Origin: Lineus longissimus
Lineage: Eukaryota; Nemertea; Pilidiophora; Heteronemertea; Lineidae
Length of the DNA: 64,000 bases
Reading direction: 5' to 3'
NCBI RefSeq assembly: GCF_910592395.1
Contig: NC_088323.1
Location: 5,640,001 to 5,704,000 of the forward strand
Each line of letters opens with the position of its first letter. Positions within the stretch are counted from its first letter, which is position 1. Below the pieces are notes generated by a model. It made no database searches. It was not told the origin of the DNA and saw nothing but the letters and a program-made list of their open reading frames with translations. Positions 13,601-29,360 of this stretch are shown piece by piece. The position numbers were made by a program, and so were the translations under genes.

Positions 13601-16600
13601 TTAAAACGTGTCAAAAGAATTTAAAATCACAAGCGCGTTTTCGACACGAGACAAAGACGATGTTAAGCTGATTGAGAGAATGACACCTCTAAAATGAAAT
13701 CCGACAGACGTAACAGCAACGCTGGAGAAGATTCGAATGTAATTATCCAATCAAAAGACAGGAAATTATGCGACAAAAAGTCGTTCCTTAAAAGACGTCA
13801 AAAGAAATGACAGAAGAAGACAAATTATGATTTTCGAAAATAAAGCGTAATTTTTTCATTAGGGTTTTGTCGTCAAAAGATAATTATATTCTTATTACAT
13901 TTTTATGACATCATTCTATCAAAATTGAACTTTTTGCATTGATTTTGACAAGAAAAATAATTATTGAAATTTCTGAGAGTTGCTCTGCTGATCATTGGGT
14001 TTTTTAAGGGATAGTCAGTTGCTTAAAATTTTTTCATCTTTCACAGTCAGTTCAAAATTCTGAAAAATTTTCTAGGCCAAAAAATTTATCGAAAACGAAT
14101 CCCTGATAAGCGAGATATCAAACTTTCTAGGTTTTCACTTTTGGCCCCCTGGTGGCCAAGTTGAGAATCAGATCGGACCGAAATTCAGTGTCAGAGATAA
14201 CCTGATCTAGAGGGTATTGTGTACAAAGTTTCAAATTGATAGCCATAGCAGTTAAGAAACGTGCCACTGTTTTTCAAACAGGATACGGACAACGACGGAC
14301 GACGAGGGACGATGACGGACGACAACGGACGCTGGACACCGGACACTGCAGTATTGTATAGGCTCCCCTACGGAGAGCCAAAAAGCTTCCAACAGGACTG
14401 TGGCTATTCCAAACAAGATCTTTGAAAAATCATTTCAAACAATTGGCGTTTATAGGGAAATTTGTGAAATCGATGAAGGGCCATGGAAGATGGCAGAGTT
14501 GTGCCAAAGTCAATGGAGACGGTCAGCCATGCCAAAGAGATATGACATGAAATGAAATAGGGAAAGGATTTTTTCTAAGAAAAAACACATGCATTGCTCA
14601 TAACTACAAGCACTTCTGCATGACTAGAACAAGACATATATACTTCCAAATAAGATTGCCCACTGTACCCTTTGAGAAGAAGTTTTTTCTAGAGAAAATA
14701 AGATACCCACAACAGATGCCAACTTTTTACGAAAGTAGTAGCCCACCAATTCAATCTCTTCCAGATATGCATGTGGGGGTCTTGTTTATGGTGGACAAAA
14801 GACGGCTGACTTGCATTTTGTCTTTTTTACGTCGGCTCCACGATGCTGTACCGATTCCTTCGTAATTGCATCTAAGATGAGAAATCTATCCATATTCAAG
14901 ATGACACATCAAGTTACTTAAACAAGTTTTTCAACACATACTCTTTTAACTCAGAATTTCCTCTCGGAAACCGACATGATCCCTTGTGTGTTCCTGTCAG
15001 GTACGTGTAGTTATGAATAAAAACCACTTCCTCTCAAAAGGTTTAGTGATTCTAAGCGCTGATTTCACTAATGGTGTACTCAGGAAGCACCGTTTTAAAA
15101 TCATGCGTCCCTCCCAACTGGATGAGTAGCTATCAATGATTTAAATAGCACCGGAAAGCCCAGAGGATGCGGTATGATAATCTCTTTGGAAAATTTGACT
15201 TTAAGTTTTTTTAGAAGTCGAGAGTAGCAGGCTAATAGTTGATTTAAAAACAGATGTAAATACAATATCGATTAATGCGGCCTTTGAGCTGTGTTAGTCA
15301 TTTTTTCAACAAATGTAAAGAAATATACGGACAAAAATCTTCGTGGAGGTGACAAAAATAACTCGTTAGCAAAGGCACTTTAGATGCCTACTCCAGACTT
15401 TTTACAAGAAGGTGTGAGTTATGGCATGATTTTGTGAATGGGGCATCTCTGGATATTGTTTTATGATTGGATTAGTTGCCGTGGCAACCAATACATTACA
15501 TGATCAAATGAACCGGCGGATCATCGCGTATCCATGGCGATGGTGGATGGATTTTTCCCGAGGTCTTTCTCATAATGGTGAACCAAACCAATTTAGGAAA
15601 GAACTTGCTTGTTAACCCTTTTGCTACGGCAGGCATTTTTCAGCCGGCGCTGACACTCGATGCCAATAACAAACTATGGAGCTTACTTTAGGAACAGTCG
15701 AAACTAATTAAAAGTGTCCCAATCTTTACTTTCAGGCTGAAAGTACTTATCCCCGAGTGCATTTTGCGTATTAAGAGAGGTTGCAACCAAGTGCTGATGA
15801 TTTTATATTTTTGACGGGCATGACATCCTATGCACATCACCCGCATGATATATAATAATAATAATAATAATAATTTACATTTATACCTGCAAAATCCAAT
15901 TCAGAATTGCTCTAATGCGGTCCAAAACAAGTTCGAAAAAGGTGCGTTTTAAGACCCTGTCTGAAGATTTGCTCACTAACTGCATTCTGCAGATCAGGAC
16001 TGAGGCTATTCCACAGCCTGCATGCTTGGACTGTGAAGCTCCTGCCACGGTGCGTTTTAAGACCCCGTCTGAAGATTTGCTCACTAACTGCATTCTGCAG
16101 ATCAGGACTGAGGCTATTCCACAGCCTGCATGCTTGGACTGTGAAGCTCCTGCCACGGTGCGTTTTAAGACCCCGTCTGAAGATTTGCTCACTAACTGCA
16201 TTCTGCAGATCAGGACTGAGGCTATTCCACAGCCTGCATGCTTGGACTGTGAAGCTCCTGCCACGGTGCGTTTTAAGACCCCGTCTGAAGATTTGCTCAC
16301 TAACTGCATTCTGCAGATCAGGACTGAGGCTATTCCACAGCCTGCATGCTTGGACTGTGAAGCTCCTGCCACGGTGCGTTTTAAGACCCCGTCTGAAGAT
16401 TTGCTCACTAACTGCATTCTGCAGATCAGGACTGAGGCTATTCCACAGCCTGCATGCTTGGACTGTGAAGCTCCTGCCACGGTGCGTTTTAAGACCCCGT
16501 CTGAAGATTTGCTCACTAACTGCATTCTGCAGATCAGGACTGAGGCTATTCCACAGCCTGCATGCTTGGACTGTGAAGCTCCTGCCACGGTGCGTTTTAA

Positions 16601-19600
16601 GACCCCGTCTGAAGATTTGCTCACTAACTGCATTCTGCAGATCAGGACTGAAGCTATTCCACAGCCTGCATGCTTGGACTGTGAAGCTCCTGCCACGGTG
16701 CGTTTTAAGACCCCGTCTGAAGATTTGCTCACAAACTCCATTCTGCAGATCAGGACTGAGGCTATTCCACAGCCTGCATGCTTGGGCTGTGAAGCTCCTG
16801 CCATGGTGCGTTTTAAGACCCCGTCTGAAGATTTGCTCACTAACTGCATTCTGCAGATCAGGACTGAGGCTATTCCACAGCCTGCATGCTTGGACTGTGA
16901 AGCTCCTGCCACCATATGTCCGAAGGCGAAACCTGGGGATCCTGAGAAGACATTTGTCTTTATGACCATGTGACCATGTGTCTTTATGACTATATGACCA
17001 TGTACATGACGAGCTATGGACGTCAACCGCAGCGAAGGGTTAACCCTTTTTTTAGGAAGAAGCTGATTAGACCTGCACCATGTATCAAAACAATCACAAG
17101 TTCAGAAAGTAACAGAAGTTTCAAAACCAAACGAAAGCAGAACATATTACTTTGTCAATAGAAATCTCTTCCAACAAGACCAAAAAATGACTGTAACTCA
17201 AACACGTCTGAAGTAGAAGACCGCCTTGAAAGATGTCAACAAACAAATTACGAGAACCCAGTTTTTATATGAAGTGTTTTGGAATGCGATTTAAATTGTA
17301 CACTAGGGAGAGTCAATAACACTATTTAACGATATTTACTGCGAGGGCTTTGATCCACTCGAAATCTTATTTGTCACAAGAGGAAATTACAAGAAATTAG
17401 ACCCGGGTGCATTACATCCCTTTATAATCAATGGAGTTGTTTGATTTCTCTTAAAGGTAGTGCTTCCCTTTGAAATTCTTGTCAAATAATCAGCAATGTC
17501 CTTATGATAAATCTCTATTCGTTACCATGTCTGAAACATACATTTATCAACACCCCCGCCCCCACACACACCACCACTGTCATGGTAAATCATTTGTCAA
17601 CAAGGTGTGTTTTGAAGATTTTCATCACAATTATGTACCAGAAACACTATTTGTTGTCACAGCAAGAGATGTTTCTTCCAACCAGAACTGTTACTCTTTA
17701 CAGTACCACATTCTTTATCAGTTTCCCTACTCAGCTATGGTTTTTTGCACCATCGAGAATAATAATTCTGCTGTCTTCAGTTACATAATCAAAGAAACAC
17801 AGAAACCTATCCCATTCTGGTTTGGTATAAAATAAACTTATTATCTTACTCACAAAACGGATTTCGTTTCCATGGAAGTCACATGACAGGATCAAAGTTG
17901 ATTTTAATTGCGTCTTTTTGCTTTGTTTTTGAAGTTATGGCATTTCTGATAATTCAGTTAGGAGGAATGGAGCAGAGGCAGAAATTAAGTTGCATTATCA
18001 TAAGATGTCAATATAGGGCAGAGATGCAGCAATATATAAAGTCTTTACATTTTCAACCAAAAAACCATCGATATTTCACTCAAACTTCGATCACACATCA
18101 CACCTTGGATAGCCTCACCACAAATGTAGCGTGAACCCTGTCGAAAACACTTGATATTTTCCTAAGTGACATTACGCATGTCAACCACATGAAAATTCCC
18201 CCGCGGGGGGGATACCTCAAACTTAAAGGAATCAAATTTAAGGTCGATATCAAACAGGAGAATATCAATTCAAATATTGCATGATGGAATTCTAACCTTT
18301 TCAGATATATTGAGTATTGGATCCGATAATATTTTTTTTGCCCGGGGCAGCAGTGTTTTGTATCAGATTTTTGTAACCTTGTCAATATTATTAGGTTTGA
18401 GTCATGTGTAGGACGATACGTCAACATCGTATCGAGGAAGTACCTGATTTTTTTTTTCCTTATGTTTTAACTTTGTACTTCATCTTGTGTATGCATCATA
18501 TCTACTATGGCATACATGGAGCATTTAATCCAGATAATGTGGATCATCCTTGTCCCTCCCCTGATCCGATTTGACGTTTGATAATGCAGTGTGGCAATAC
18601 AAGATGAACTATAGTGATATACGTCAAGCATTCAGATTCAGTGTCAGAAAAGGCCCCGATAGTTTCGTTACAGTAATGTCCATCCAGCCCCTACTTTCTT
18701 TAACCTTTTTGAGACGCTACTTTTGTTTCAACCAAATTCAAGAAAAAGCCGTTTTCTGGTATTTTCCCGAGTTTCGTTGGATTACAGCAGAATGAAATCT
18801 AGAAGTTAGGGCGTTTTGTCTATTCTAACCCAAAGACGTTTTGTCATAGAGATATTTTGACTGGAAACTAACCAATCTACTAGTACCCATATTTTCCTAA
18901 CTCTTTGAAGCTGATCATATAATTAATGGAATCATCTTCTCCGTCAGACTCAGGTACACACTCTCGAGTGAAATCCAAACATAACTTTGAACTTCAAAGC
19001 TTACTCTCAATCATCTTCCATTACTAGAATTATCGTTCAGACACAAAGTCTTGAGCAATTTTGTTATTAGAGTTGAACAGGGATGCTCGAGGCCCGCCCT
19101 GATTGAAATGTCAATTCTGAAGATCCCATAAATTGTAAGTGCAAAAATTCTGATTAAAGTTCTGTGCGGTTGACGCAGCAAGTTTCAAATTAGGTCTCAA
19201 AGGGTTAAATCATACCTTTGCAGCAAAATGAAAAATCTGAGAAAAATGACTAATGGTTTGGTTGCCATGGAAATAATGTTTGAATTGACATCGTTTTGAA
19301 GAAAAACGCCGCATAAATGTCGACAACAGGAATAAGAAGATGATTTAATGACGATTCAAAACTGCAGTTTCATCCGATTCTTATTCAGAAAGTTTTAATC
19401 GTGAAAAAAAGACAGAGGATAATTATAGCTGTAGTTTAAGAGATTGACAAAAGAGGTCACAACCGTTGAGAGCTCGTTGAAGGTTCCTGTTAATTGGTGG
19501 AGCTGCCTGCTATTGCAAAGTTCTTGAACTCGTCGTTAGATGGCACTGCAATTGTTAAACAATTTTGTGCACTGTAAGTTCAAGATCATCTACCCTATTT

Positions 19601-22600
19601 TGAAAAGCACGACGATATTAAGCTCATGTAAATAAAGAGGTCTACAGTATCACATCAAAAACCTTCTGAAAAGTCGATATTCATTTCCAGGGAAACGATA
19701 CAAAAAACCTGAAATAGAACAATCAAAAGTCGTGTTACAATTCCCCCGAGAGCCTAATGATCGAGTGAGTACACATAATCACTCAATGATCGCACTGGTA
19801 ATTAATTTCACAACATCGTTAGTACAAGAACACTAATTGCGATGAGCGCTTGGGGTGTCATGCGCTTGATTGGAATGGCCTCTAAAATAAAAATGATCAC
19901 AAACTACTCTTAAAGGGTTACGCCGTTCGTTTTTAATCATGGTCCAGGAAAATAGCAGTGCAGTTATACACAATGCTGTGCTGCAGTTATCATGCATAGA
20001 AATTTGCTGCGACTTGTTATATATAGCATTCGTATGTCTGCCTACACAACAGCATTGTTGACATGTATGCCTACACAACAGCATTGTTGACATTTATGCC
20101 TACACAACAGCATTGTTGACATTTATGCCTACACAATAGCATTGTTGACATTTATCCCTACACAACAGCATTGGTGACATTTATCCCTACACAACAGCAT
20201 TGTTGACATTTATGTCTACACAACAGCATTGTTGACATTTATCCCTACACAACAGCATTGGTGACATTTATCCCTACACAACAGCATTGTTGACATCTAT
20301 GCCTACACAGCAGCATTGTTGACATTTGTGCCTACACAACAGCATCGTTGACATTTATCCCTACACAACAGCATTGGTGACATTTATCCCTACACAACAG
20401 CATTGTTGACATTTATGTCTACACAACAGCATTGTTGACATTTATCCCTACACAACATCATCGTTGACATTTATCCCTACACAACAGCATTGTTAACATT
20501 TATGCCTACACAACAGCATTGTTGACATTTATTTTCAGTACGTATTTAGGCAATTGGAAGTTTTCAAATTCAATTGCACATTTCAAGTTTAGTTCAGATT
20601 CCTCTACAGCGGGAACCGACTGACCACACGTGAAACTGCACGATTTTCACAGGCGTTGGATTAATTTCGATTTCAGTTATTGGTTTGGCAGTTGTAACTG
20701 ACTACAAAGCCTATAAAATGCGGGAAATCGTGGCGATTTTTGGCTGAAATTGGACCTTAATTTAGTAACTGTGCCTTTTCACAAAAAAGATCAAATTGTT
20801 CTTCACATTTGCATAATTTGTATCTTCGACGCCATATTTTGCAACAAATCATTGATTTAAGATGAACTTCATGCCCATGGCCTATTCTATTGTATCTCAG
20901 ATGTATCTTCGATGTATCTTAGACGCCATATTTTGCAACAAATCATTGATTTAAGATGAACTTCATGCCCATGGCCTATTCTATTTTTTTGCGAAACACG
21001 CATCAATTTGTTTCATACACGTATATCCACTCCAATCAAAACTCAAGGAAGTGTTTGCAACGATCCGTTAATTACGATTGACTTGCTCACGGCCAAGTTG
21101 TGCATTAGTTATGTGCGTTTATGCGAAGAGACGACGAGGTGAGTGAATACTTTTCTTTTTTTACCCGTCAGCTCCAATTATGACAGATATCAATAATAAT
21201 CAGAATTTGTATAGCGCTTGTTCTCAATTCACATTTGAATCACCTCGCAAGTGCTTCATCGTATTATTGGCCTAGCTTTTTGCCAAACATTCCTGTTCAA
21301 GCTCAACTACCTGGGGAGTATCCAGTTCAGCTGCATCTCAGGGCTAGGAGTCAAGATTCGTGGCTGTCTTTGCCAGCTAGGTCCCCATTCACTCCTGGGT
21401 AGAGAGAAGGAAGTAGGGTTAGGTGGCTTTTTCAAGGACACAAAGGCAAAACAGCAATGTCAGTAAGTCCATGTGACATCCATTCCAATCAGTTCATGAA
21501 TCAGAACATGAAAATGCTGAATCAACAAAAAGGTCTGATCTTCTTAAAGGTTTTATACAGTCAGAGCTGAAAGGGTTAAATTGATGACACAGAAGTCGCA
21601 TCAACTCCACTCACATTAGACGACCTGACGAGAATGACAGGTATCTATTACCTCTGCATCATTATGTCACCTTGTCACATCCATTTCCATCCGTCACCTC
21701 CATGTCATGAAAAAAGCATTAGGCGCGTTTGAAATCGGGAAAAAAAAACTAGGCACGCTGTGCGACCTATTTGCGTCGCTGGAGCTGTTTTTCATTTTTC
21801 ACGAATTCTGAACTCACAAGTTTTACTAAGTAATGAGTTTAGAAGGTTTTTTTTAATTTGAAGGTGTGGATTCGTATTTTATTTATGAAGGATTATTTGA
21901 CAAATGTGGTTCTTTTACTGAGGGATTAAGATTCTGTTTTTGGTTTTTTTAATACTTGGAGATAGGAATTAGAGTTAACTTTCAATAAATTAGCCACCGG
22001 CGTCAAATCACCGTGGTGACGAAAGGTGGCGGTAGGCATGGGAAACATCTATAATATACCTGTGTGGAGACTGCATCACACTGTGCCTATGTGGACAAGA
22101 AGTACAGACCGCACATCACATCCTCCATAACTGCGCCAGAGGATGAAAATATCGAGAAGAAAGAAAGACCTAAGGCCTCAGCTCTAATCGTGGCTTTAAC
22201 CAACTAATGGCACAGAAAATATATGTTTGAACAAATAATTCTGAGGACATAATGGAGGAAGGGCTTCAAGAAAGGCGTAGAGTCAGACGCAGAGGTGAGT
22301 CCCAGGTTGGGGGCCAATTCCGTGATGTCGCTAAGAAGACGCTAAGAAGTAGCAGGAGACTGCACTAAGGGTTAATAAAATGAACGAAACTAAAATCTCG
22401 AAATCGTCTCAATAACTAAGTAGGAGAAGAAAGATTACACGTCTTGAATTTTATCCCTACTTAACGTAGCGCCATTACGAGACAAGATTTAAACCGTTTC
22501 AAGAAGCTTAAGGACACGTTGATAATAATAATTAGCGCCAAGAAAATTAGCCGGGAATTCTTGGCGAAGCTGAAATTTTAAGTCTAGAATATAATGATGG

Positions 22601-25600
22601 TCGTTATAGTATTCTAATGAGACATCAGTAAGAAAGTGACGATCGCCCTTTTTACGAAAATTGCAGTCGAAGTGGGTAATTTTCTCTGGCGTTAGGAGTG
22701 CCTTTGCATTAACCTTTAACAGCTTTTGAGCATCGCTGATTTTTTAACGAGGACTGTTGATTATAGATATCATTTTTGTATCAATTAGTCCTTTCTCTGC
22801 CAGTGGCAATTTGCTCAAGATAGAAAATGTCTGAAAATATGAAATATATAATTGAAACCATTGGTACTCATTTGAAAGCACTCTTTGAGAGCTCTCTAAC
22901 CTATATGATAGGCTTCAATTTTGTCAAATACGTCAGCGCAGTGACGGGTAATGGTAACAGTCGACGTAGCCGACCAAAGTGAATTTGGATGGACAATGTG
23001 ATGGACCAGACGAGAAGGAAGACCAGTGACCTGATCTGCCTCCCTGGAGACACACCCATGTGGTGTTACATTGTCAACAGCACAGGGTCGCGTAATGGGC
23101 ACATGATGATGATGAAGGATGGGGATGATGACGAATCTTTAAGGGATTAGACAGGGAATTCCTAGCCCGTTTATCTTTTGAACTTGTTAAGACAGGACTT
23201 GCCCTCACTCTGTCTACATTCACATATGACAACTTCAAATATTTTTCAAATTGGAAGCCAAAAGCATAAACCTGACACGCAATTATGCGGGATACACCAA
23301 GCAATCAATCAAGCAGTAAGGGAGAAAAGGGTTAAAGTCTCTCTTGATGATTTGCACAAAAACCTCGTCATTTGTCGCTCTCAATGCGTACAAAGCGCAA
23401 ATTGCAAGTTTGCAAACTCCCTGTTTGTAGACGCAGCAAATCAACGATGGCAACCATTAAAATCTAATGAGCGGTTTCGTTGAGTTTCATTGCGCTCGGA
23501 GCAGGACACATCATCAAACACGGACCCCTGGGAAACAACGCAAAAAATATGCAAATATTGTGCACGGAAGTTCCTAATTGGTGTTACTGGCTTGGGAATG
23601 GCATAATTGGCATGTCGCGCTCCGAGGAATACGGCGTGATGTTTTGATCTTGGCAAATTGTGGTGTTTGAAGCATAATTCTATGATATCTTAGTCATTTT
23701 GTGCTAGTGCTGTGCACTTGCTTTTGTTTTTTGCAAAGTGGATAGGTTCTCTTGATCAAAGCCAATAAGAGGAGAAAAACCCGTGTCTGCTCGCACACAA
23801 GTGGCCAGCTATTGCCGAGAAAATGTTGTTCATGCCAAAAAGTACTTCATTGTGAGGCAACATGTTAATTAACAGCACGGTTCTGATTTCAAAGTTACTT
23901 TTCTGAGACTATAACGAACTCATCATATTATATGTACAGTGGGATATCTCTATCAATACTGACAAATGCTGTTCATAACAGAGAGTTGTCCTGATTACAG
24001 AGGTCAGTTTGAATAGAAACGACCGATATGAGACCGAAATTAGTGTCTTCATAAGAAAAAGTGTCCTGATAAGACAGATGTCTCCTAAGGGAGGTTCCAC
24101 TGTACATCGCAACAATACCACTAAGGCTTGTCATAAGTTGGTTTTTTTCCTTGACGTTAGCAAGACGCGATAGGCATTTGGCCTACATGTACTGCCACCT
24201 AGCTGAAGAAGACCAAACTAAACATAAAAGACGCTAGTTCCATCTACTCTAACCGAGATCACTTATCTCGACAAGAGTTGATCGGAGAGATTCGCAAGGA
24301 CTAAACAGATCGCAGATGGCAGCACTATACACCTTTCCAGAAATGGGGCGCTGAGTGTCCGAAATAGTGATGTAATAAGGGGAAACTAGGCCTTATGGTG
24401 GAGGGACAAAGGAGATAGTCATGGTTGACCAACACACTTGAATGCCTTTAATGAGGACAAGGGGGAAAAAATTAGTTCCAATGCAAGCCACCAATTTCGG
24501 GAAGCATGTATACTAAGGCAAGGTCTGCTCTTGAAGACAACACAGAGATTCAAATCCATGCCGTAACCAGAGCGACCTACCTAGCATCCGTGAATGTTCC
24601 CGAGGCGAGATGCAACATATACTGGAGGCTGGCCACCAGGCGTCTCCCCTCGTCATTGCTGCGGAACCTGAAAGCAAGGAAGGTTCATCTAATTATCATT
24701 GGTCTCGCTTAATTCAATACTAATGAGGGGAGAAAAAGGAGGAGACAACTTCACATTCCATATTTGATACACTGGCGGGCGGCCTAACAGAATCTGGCTA
24801 TCCCGAAGCAATACTTTATACTTACTCTCTGTCAATTGTGATGTAGACATGATTGCCATCGATGTAGATATCGTCCTCGGGTGATTTGGCTGCGGCGGCA
24901 ACTTCATGGCCTTTACCATCATCTGAAGAAACAGACCAAATGTGGGGAGAATATGGATATGTCTTACTTGTCTGGTGGAAGACTGTGCACACGAAGGCGT
25001 CACCCACCTACTACTCTGACATGCAGCAGAAACTAAATGACCCTAATCCCGAATCCCATTTAAGTACGGACCGATGTTCATCTCAAACAGTGACTTTCAG
25101 GTCCATCACGGTTTCTTGAAAAAGACTCTTCCCCTCGGTTTCTCGAAAAAGACTATTCCCCTTCAGTTTCTCAAAAACTCCTCCCTTTAGTTTCTCGAAA
25201 GAGAAGTTTCCCCCTCGGTTTCACGAAAAAGACCCTTCCCCTCAAACGACATCATATGACTTTACACTACCTTCAGCCATCTCTTCAATTTCTTCCTCCG
25301 CATCTATCCCGACCGGGATATCCTGACTAGGGTCATCATCATCGTCATTGTCTTTGTTCGACTGTTTGTTGTTGTCGCTGTTCAGAAGCTCGGAGTTCAT
25401 CAGCTCTTTGTTCAGATTGGCTGGCATGGAACCTGGAGGGAGAAATCGACAGACCATTTTACTGGATGGAAATAACTTGTATAGGCTGATTTCAGGTGAC
25501 ACGAAGAGCAACATTAACTTTTATCAACAGGAATGTGTGCAATCCATCAAAATGAGCATTTCGTCGCATTTTGGGCAGATGGAGTAATGCACAAGGCAAT

Positions 25601-28600
25601 GGTTCATCAACCCTCAAAGAGATGGCAGCACTACTGATTACGAACAAAGAAATTGCTTCCCTTCTCAATGAAGAAAACTTCATTTCATTGCTCTTGTAAC
25701 GTTCAGCGGAAAGGTCTTAACGGACACCTCTCTCAGCAGTTGAACCTCTCTATTTAGGACAATGATTTCAGTTCACACACCTCTCTATCAAGGACAGCAC
25801 TCGCCAGTCGAAAGGGTGTCCTAAATAGAGAGGTCCTCCCGTAATGTAAAATCTGTAAACCAAATTACCTATATCGACCGCATCTTTTTCAATTGCAAGA
25901 TTCTCGTCATCGGCCGTTGGTGGACTTTGATCAGGTAACCCATCTTTCTCATCAAGTTTCTGTAACATGGACATGACGTGACGAGTCATTCTCTCAATGT
26001 CCTCATTACTGAGATCCTGCGGCCTTGCCTGGCCTGAAAAGTGTGTGAGAGAAACGTAAGAACAACTCGAGACTTCAAAAACATACATGCAGCAGAGATA
26101 AGAGGAGACCACACAACCCCTCTGGCCCATCATTGAGACTATCTACAACACACACCAAGTTAAAGATAACAAATCAAATCCACAAATAGCACCACCACCG
26201 GTCAGCGGAGAGCAAAACGTCCAGATTTTGAATCTTGTTGGGCACTCGTAGACAAATTTTTCATCTTGGATGTTCTAGATATGCTGCAGAAAGTCTCTGC
26301 TTTACTTAGTCTCTATTTGTGATAACAATCAGTCGTTCAAGAACCTACCATCTAAGAGATCACCAAGTAGTTTGGCATCTTCCGGTGTCATAAGGTTGTC
26401 ATCTTCGGCCTTTTCTAAATCTGTAAACAAATATAGAGAAACAACAACCATTCAATAATGATAATGATAATGTTCATCATCTGTAAAGCACTTTATCATT
26501 TGTTTACAGCGATCGTACTAAATTTCCCAACTAACACACTGTGGTCATGGGATGTCAACTAAACAGCTCCTGAGGGCCATCTCCCCCCCGTAATGATCAC
26601 CACAGATAACAGGGTGTCTTTTAGTACATTAGAACCTCTCTATTAAGGACACCCTTGGGACTGACATGTGCTGTCATTCTAGAGGGGTGTCCTGGTTCCA
26701 CTGTACTGTCGGAGTGGCGCAATTGAAACATCAAGGGCTGTCACCTCTGAGGTCCCGGGTTCAACTCCCGGTACAATCTTGTCATAGAGAGGGCAACCCT
26801 TTATATCAGTGTAGGTTCCCTCTGGGTTAGCCGGTTTCCTCCTACAGTACAACCCACTAATAAAGAGCAAGGTTTGCTCCTGTGCTCTCGACTAAGTACT
26901 TATCATGTAAATTGCTTGAGTAGCCAAAATATTTCATCAATCAAACAATATGGCTATTAATAAACCATTTTTATCTATACTTTTCTTTCTATTTCTATTC
27001 TATTTCTCCTCAGTCAATGAAAACAGGTATTTATTTAGACATGCAACAAATCCCTCGTCACTCCTCATCGGCTGGAATCCACTTTTAACTCCCCCGGAGA
27101 GCTTACAAATAACCGACTGACGTCACAACCAACAGAAGTGCGTGGGCGACGATGATCAATATCCGTGACTGCGATCGATCGGGAGACGTAAAATACGGAA
27201 TATCCAATGCAGCGTCTTCACTTCACGTTTCACATGCGGAGGTGGATGATGGGACATTGCCTCTTGAATACTGTTCTGGCGTATGACTATTTGATAATAA
27301 CAATATTGGAGGGTCCATCAAGGTGTTGTTATATTTTTAAAAGAGACTGAGAGTGGAGAGATTTCAAGATAAAATTAGTTTCCTTTTCGGTTATTTTCAA
27401 ATTTCCGCTTGAAGTCATGCTCGTTACAATAAATATACGTTCATAATCTATGCTTGGATTTATGCTTAAAGGCCTACGCCCTTCGTAAAAAATCATGAAT
27501 TTTTAATTGAATTTAAAAATGTCCAATTGCGGAAATACGTACAAAATATATAAAATTGAACATTGCCATTGTGTAGACTGATATACAAATACTATGAATA
27601 CAAAGTTTAAACAAATTCATATTCAAAATAACCGCACTTCGGCATTGTGTATTAGTGGATTTCTATTTAACTGGACCACAAGTAATTTCGAACGGCGTAC
27701 CCTTTTAACATGCTCTAACATGTCTATTGTTTTCAACTCTTAATAGATATCTAACATAAACTATACTTTTCTCACCTCCTTCTTTGTCCTTTTCAATAAT
27801 TTCAGCTATTTCCAAAGCCTCTTCCTCCTCAGGGTCCCGGTTGTTTTGATCTAAGAAAGGAAGCAAAATACTTTTCCAAGAACTCGACATTTACAAATTG
27901 AATGTTTTTATCATCGCAAACCCATTAAGTGAAGCCGAACATTTCCTCAAGCTGAGATGACCAAGAAATGCACCCACTAATCACATCTCATCCATAGAAA
28001 ATGTGATTGAAAACCTGGCCTTCAAGGAATGAGGGTATCCCTATCGCACTTATGGCTAACTGTGACTGAATGTGTAGTCGTTTTATAACTAAGGTCTTGT
28101 CAGTGGTACCATTGAGAAAGGGTAGCCATTTTCTAGCAGGTCAAAACCGTAAAAACTAGGGACATTCCATAGCGGTTAGCAGCTATGTAGACCTGAAGAA
28201 GACCTAGCATGCTAGTCGTAAGCTTGTCTCGGATAAAGTCTAACTGATCGTGAATGAAAAAATGGCCAGGGCCATTGTGCTCACCTCATGTGGAGGAAAG
28301 ATGGATAAAGAGCATGGTCTTGTGTCATGTAGTGTTAGGTTTGATGTAGGTCCAAGCAATTACAATTTCCCCAAAATGGCCAATTTACAGTACATTCGAC
28401 CTCTGTGACCTTGAAAAGTAGGTCAAATCAAAGAAGACCCGGGTGACACATTGAATGGTTGTTAGAATTAGATGTACCTATGATATAAAATTGGTGCCAA
28501 TCGGGCAAGTCATTACTAGGAATAATGGCATTTTGAAGAATTTAGGATTTGGCCCCCTCCCTGGAGGCCAAATGGCAAATCAGATCGCACCAAACTTCGG

Positions 28601-29295
28601 TACCTGAGATCACCTGACCAAGGGGTACATGTGTACTTAATTTGTGATCAATAGTCATTGCAGTTAAGAAACGTGCCATAGTTACGGCCTGACGGCCAAT
28701 TTATGCCATTTGACCTCTGTGACCTTGACAAGAAGGTCAAATTAAAAACCTGTGTGACATATACTGTATGGTGGTTAGATGTACCCATGATATCAAATTG
28801 GTGGCAATCGGGCAAGAAGTTAAGGAATAATCACATTTTTAAGGTTTTTGGATTTTGCCCCCTGGTGGTCAAGTGGTGAATCATATTGGACCAAACTTCG
28901 GTCCCTGAGATCACCTGACTAAGGGGTAAATGTGTACCAAATTTGGTATCAATAGTCATTGCAGTTTAGAAACGTGCCATCATTACATCCTAACGGCTAA
29001 TTTACACCATTTGACCTCTGTGACCTTGAAAAGGAGGTCAAATCAAAAACCCGGAGGATATATGATGCACCTTTGCTAGAAGTACCTACCATATTTTTTT
29101 CAAAATTTCCCGACTACTATTAAGGGAGATATTGCATATTTTCACTTTTAATGTTTGGCCCCCTGGTGGCCAAACCATGAAACGAATCGGACCGAAACTT
29201 GGTCTCCAAGGTGTCATTACATAAGGGTACATGTGTACCAAGTTTCAACTCAATAGCTCTAACAATTACGAAACGTGCCCTGCTAACGGACGACG

Positions 29296-29360
<65 letters not shown>

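Larger units (their letters stand above)
17030..24580. other. PTPRN intron 9, proximal part
   Basis: Beyond the 29-bp array, the duplication at 20.8-21.0 kb, the LINE remnant near 22.1 kb and the MITE at 23.9 kb, the sequence is AT-rich with no convincing exon on either strand. Confidence 0.5.

Noticed and set aside
15881-17026. 381-codon minus ORF and 352/310-codon plus ORFs
   Set aside because: They read the LINE-derived 108-bp array in frames other than the reverse-transcriptase frame; the ATGs used are not those of any known protein.
22896-23102. 68-codon minus ORF as a transposase or toxin-like fragment
   Set aside because: Reading it gave no motif of any family; other frames are equally uninformative.
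25100-25245. Possible CRISPR-like array
   Set aside because: The units are direct tandem repeats without unique spacers, and the genome is eukaryotic.
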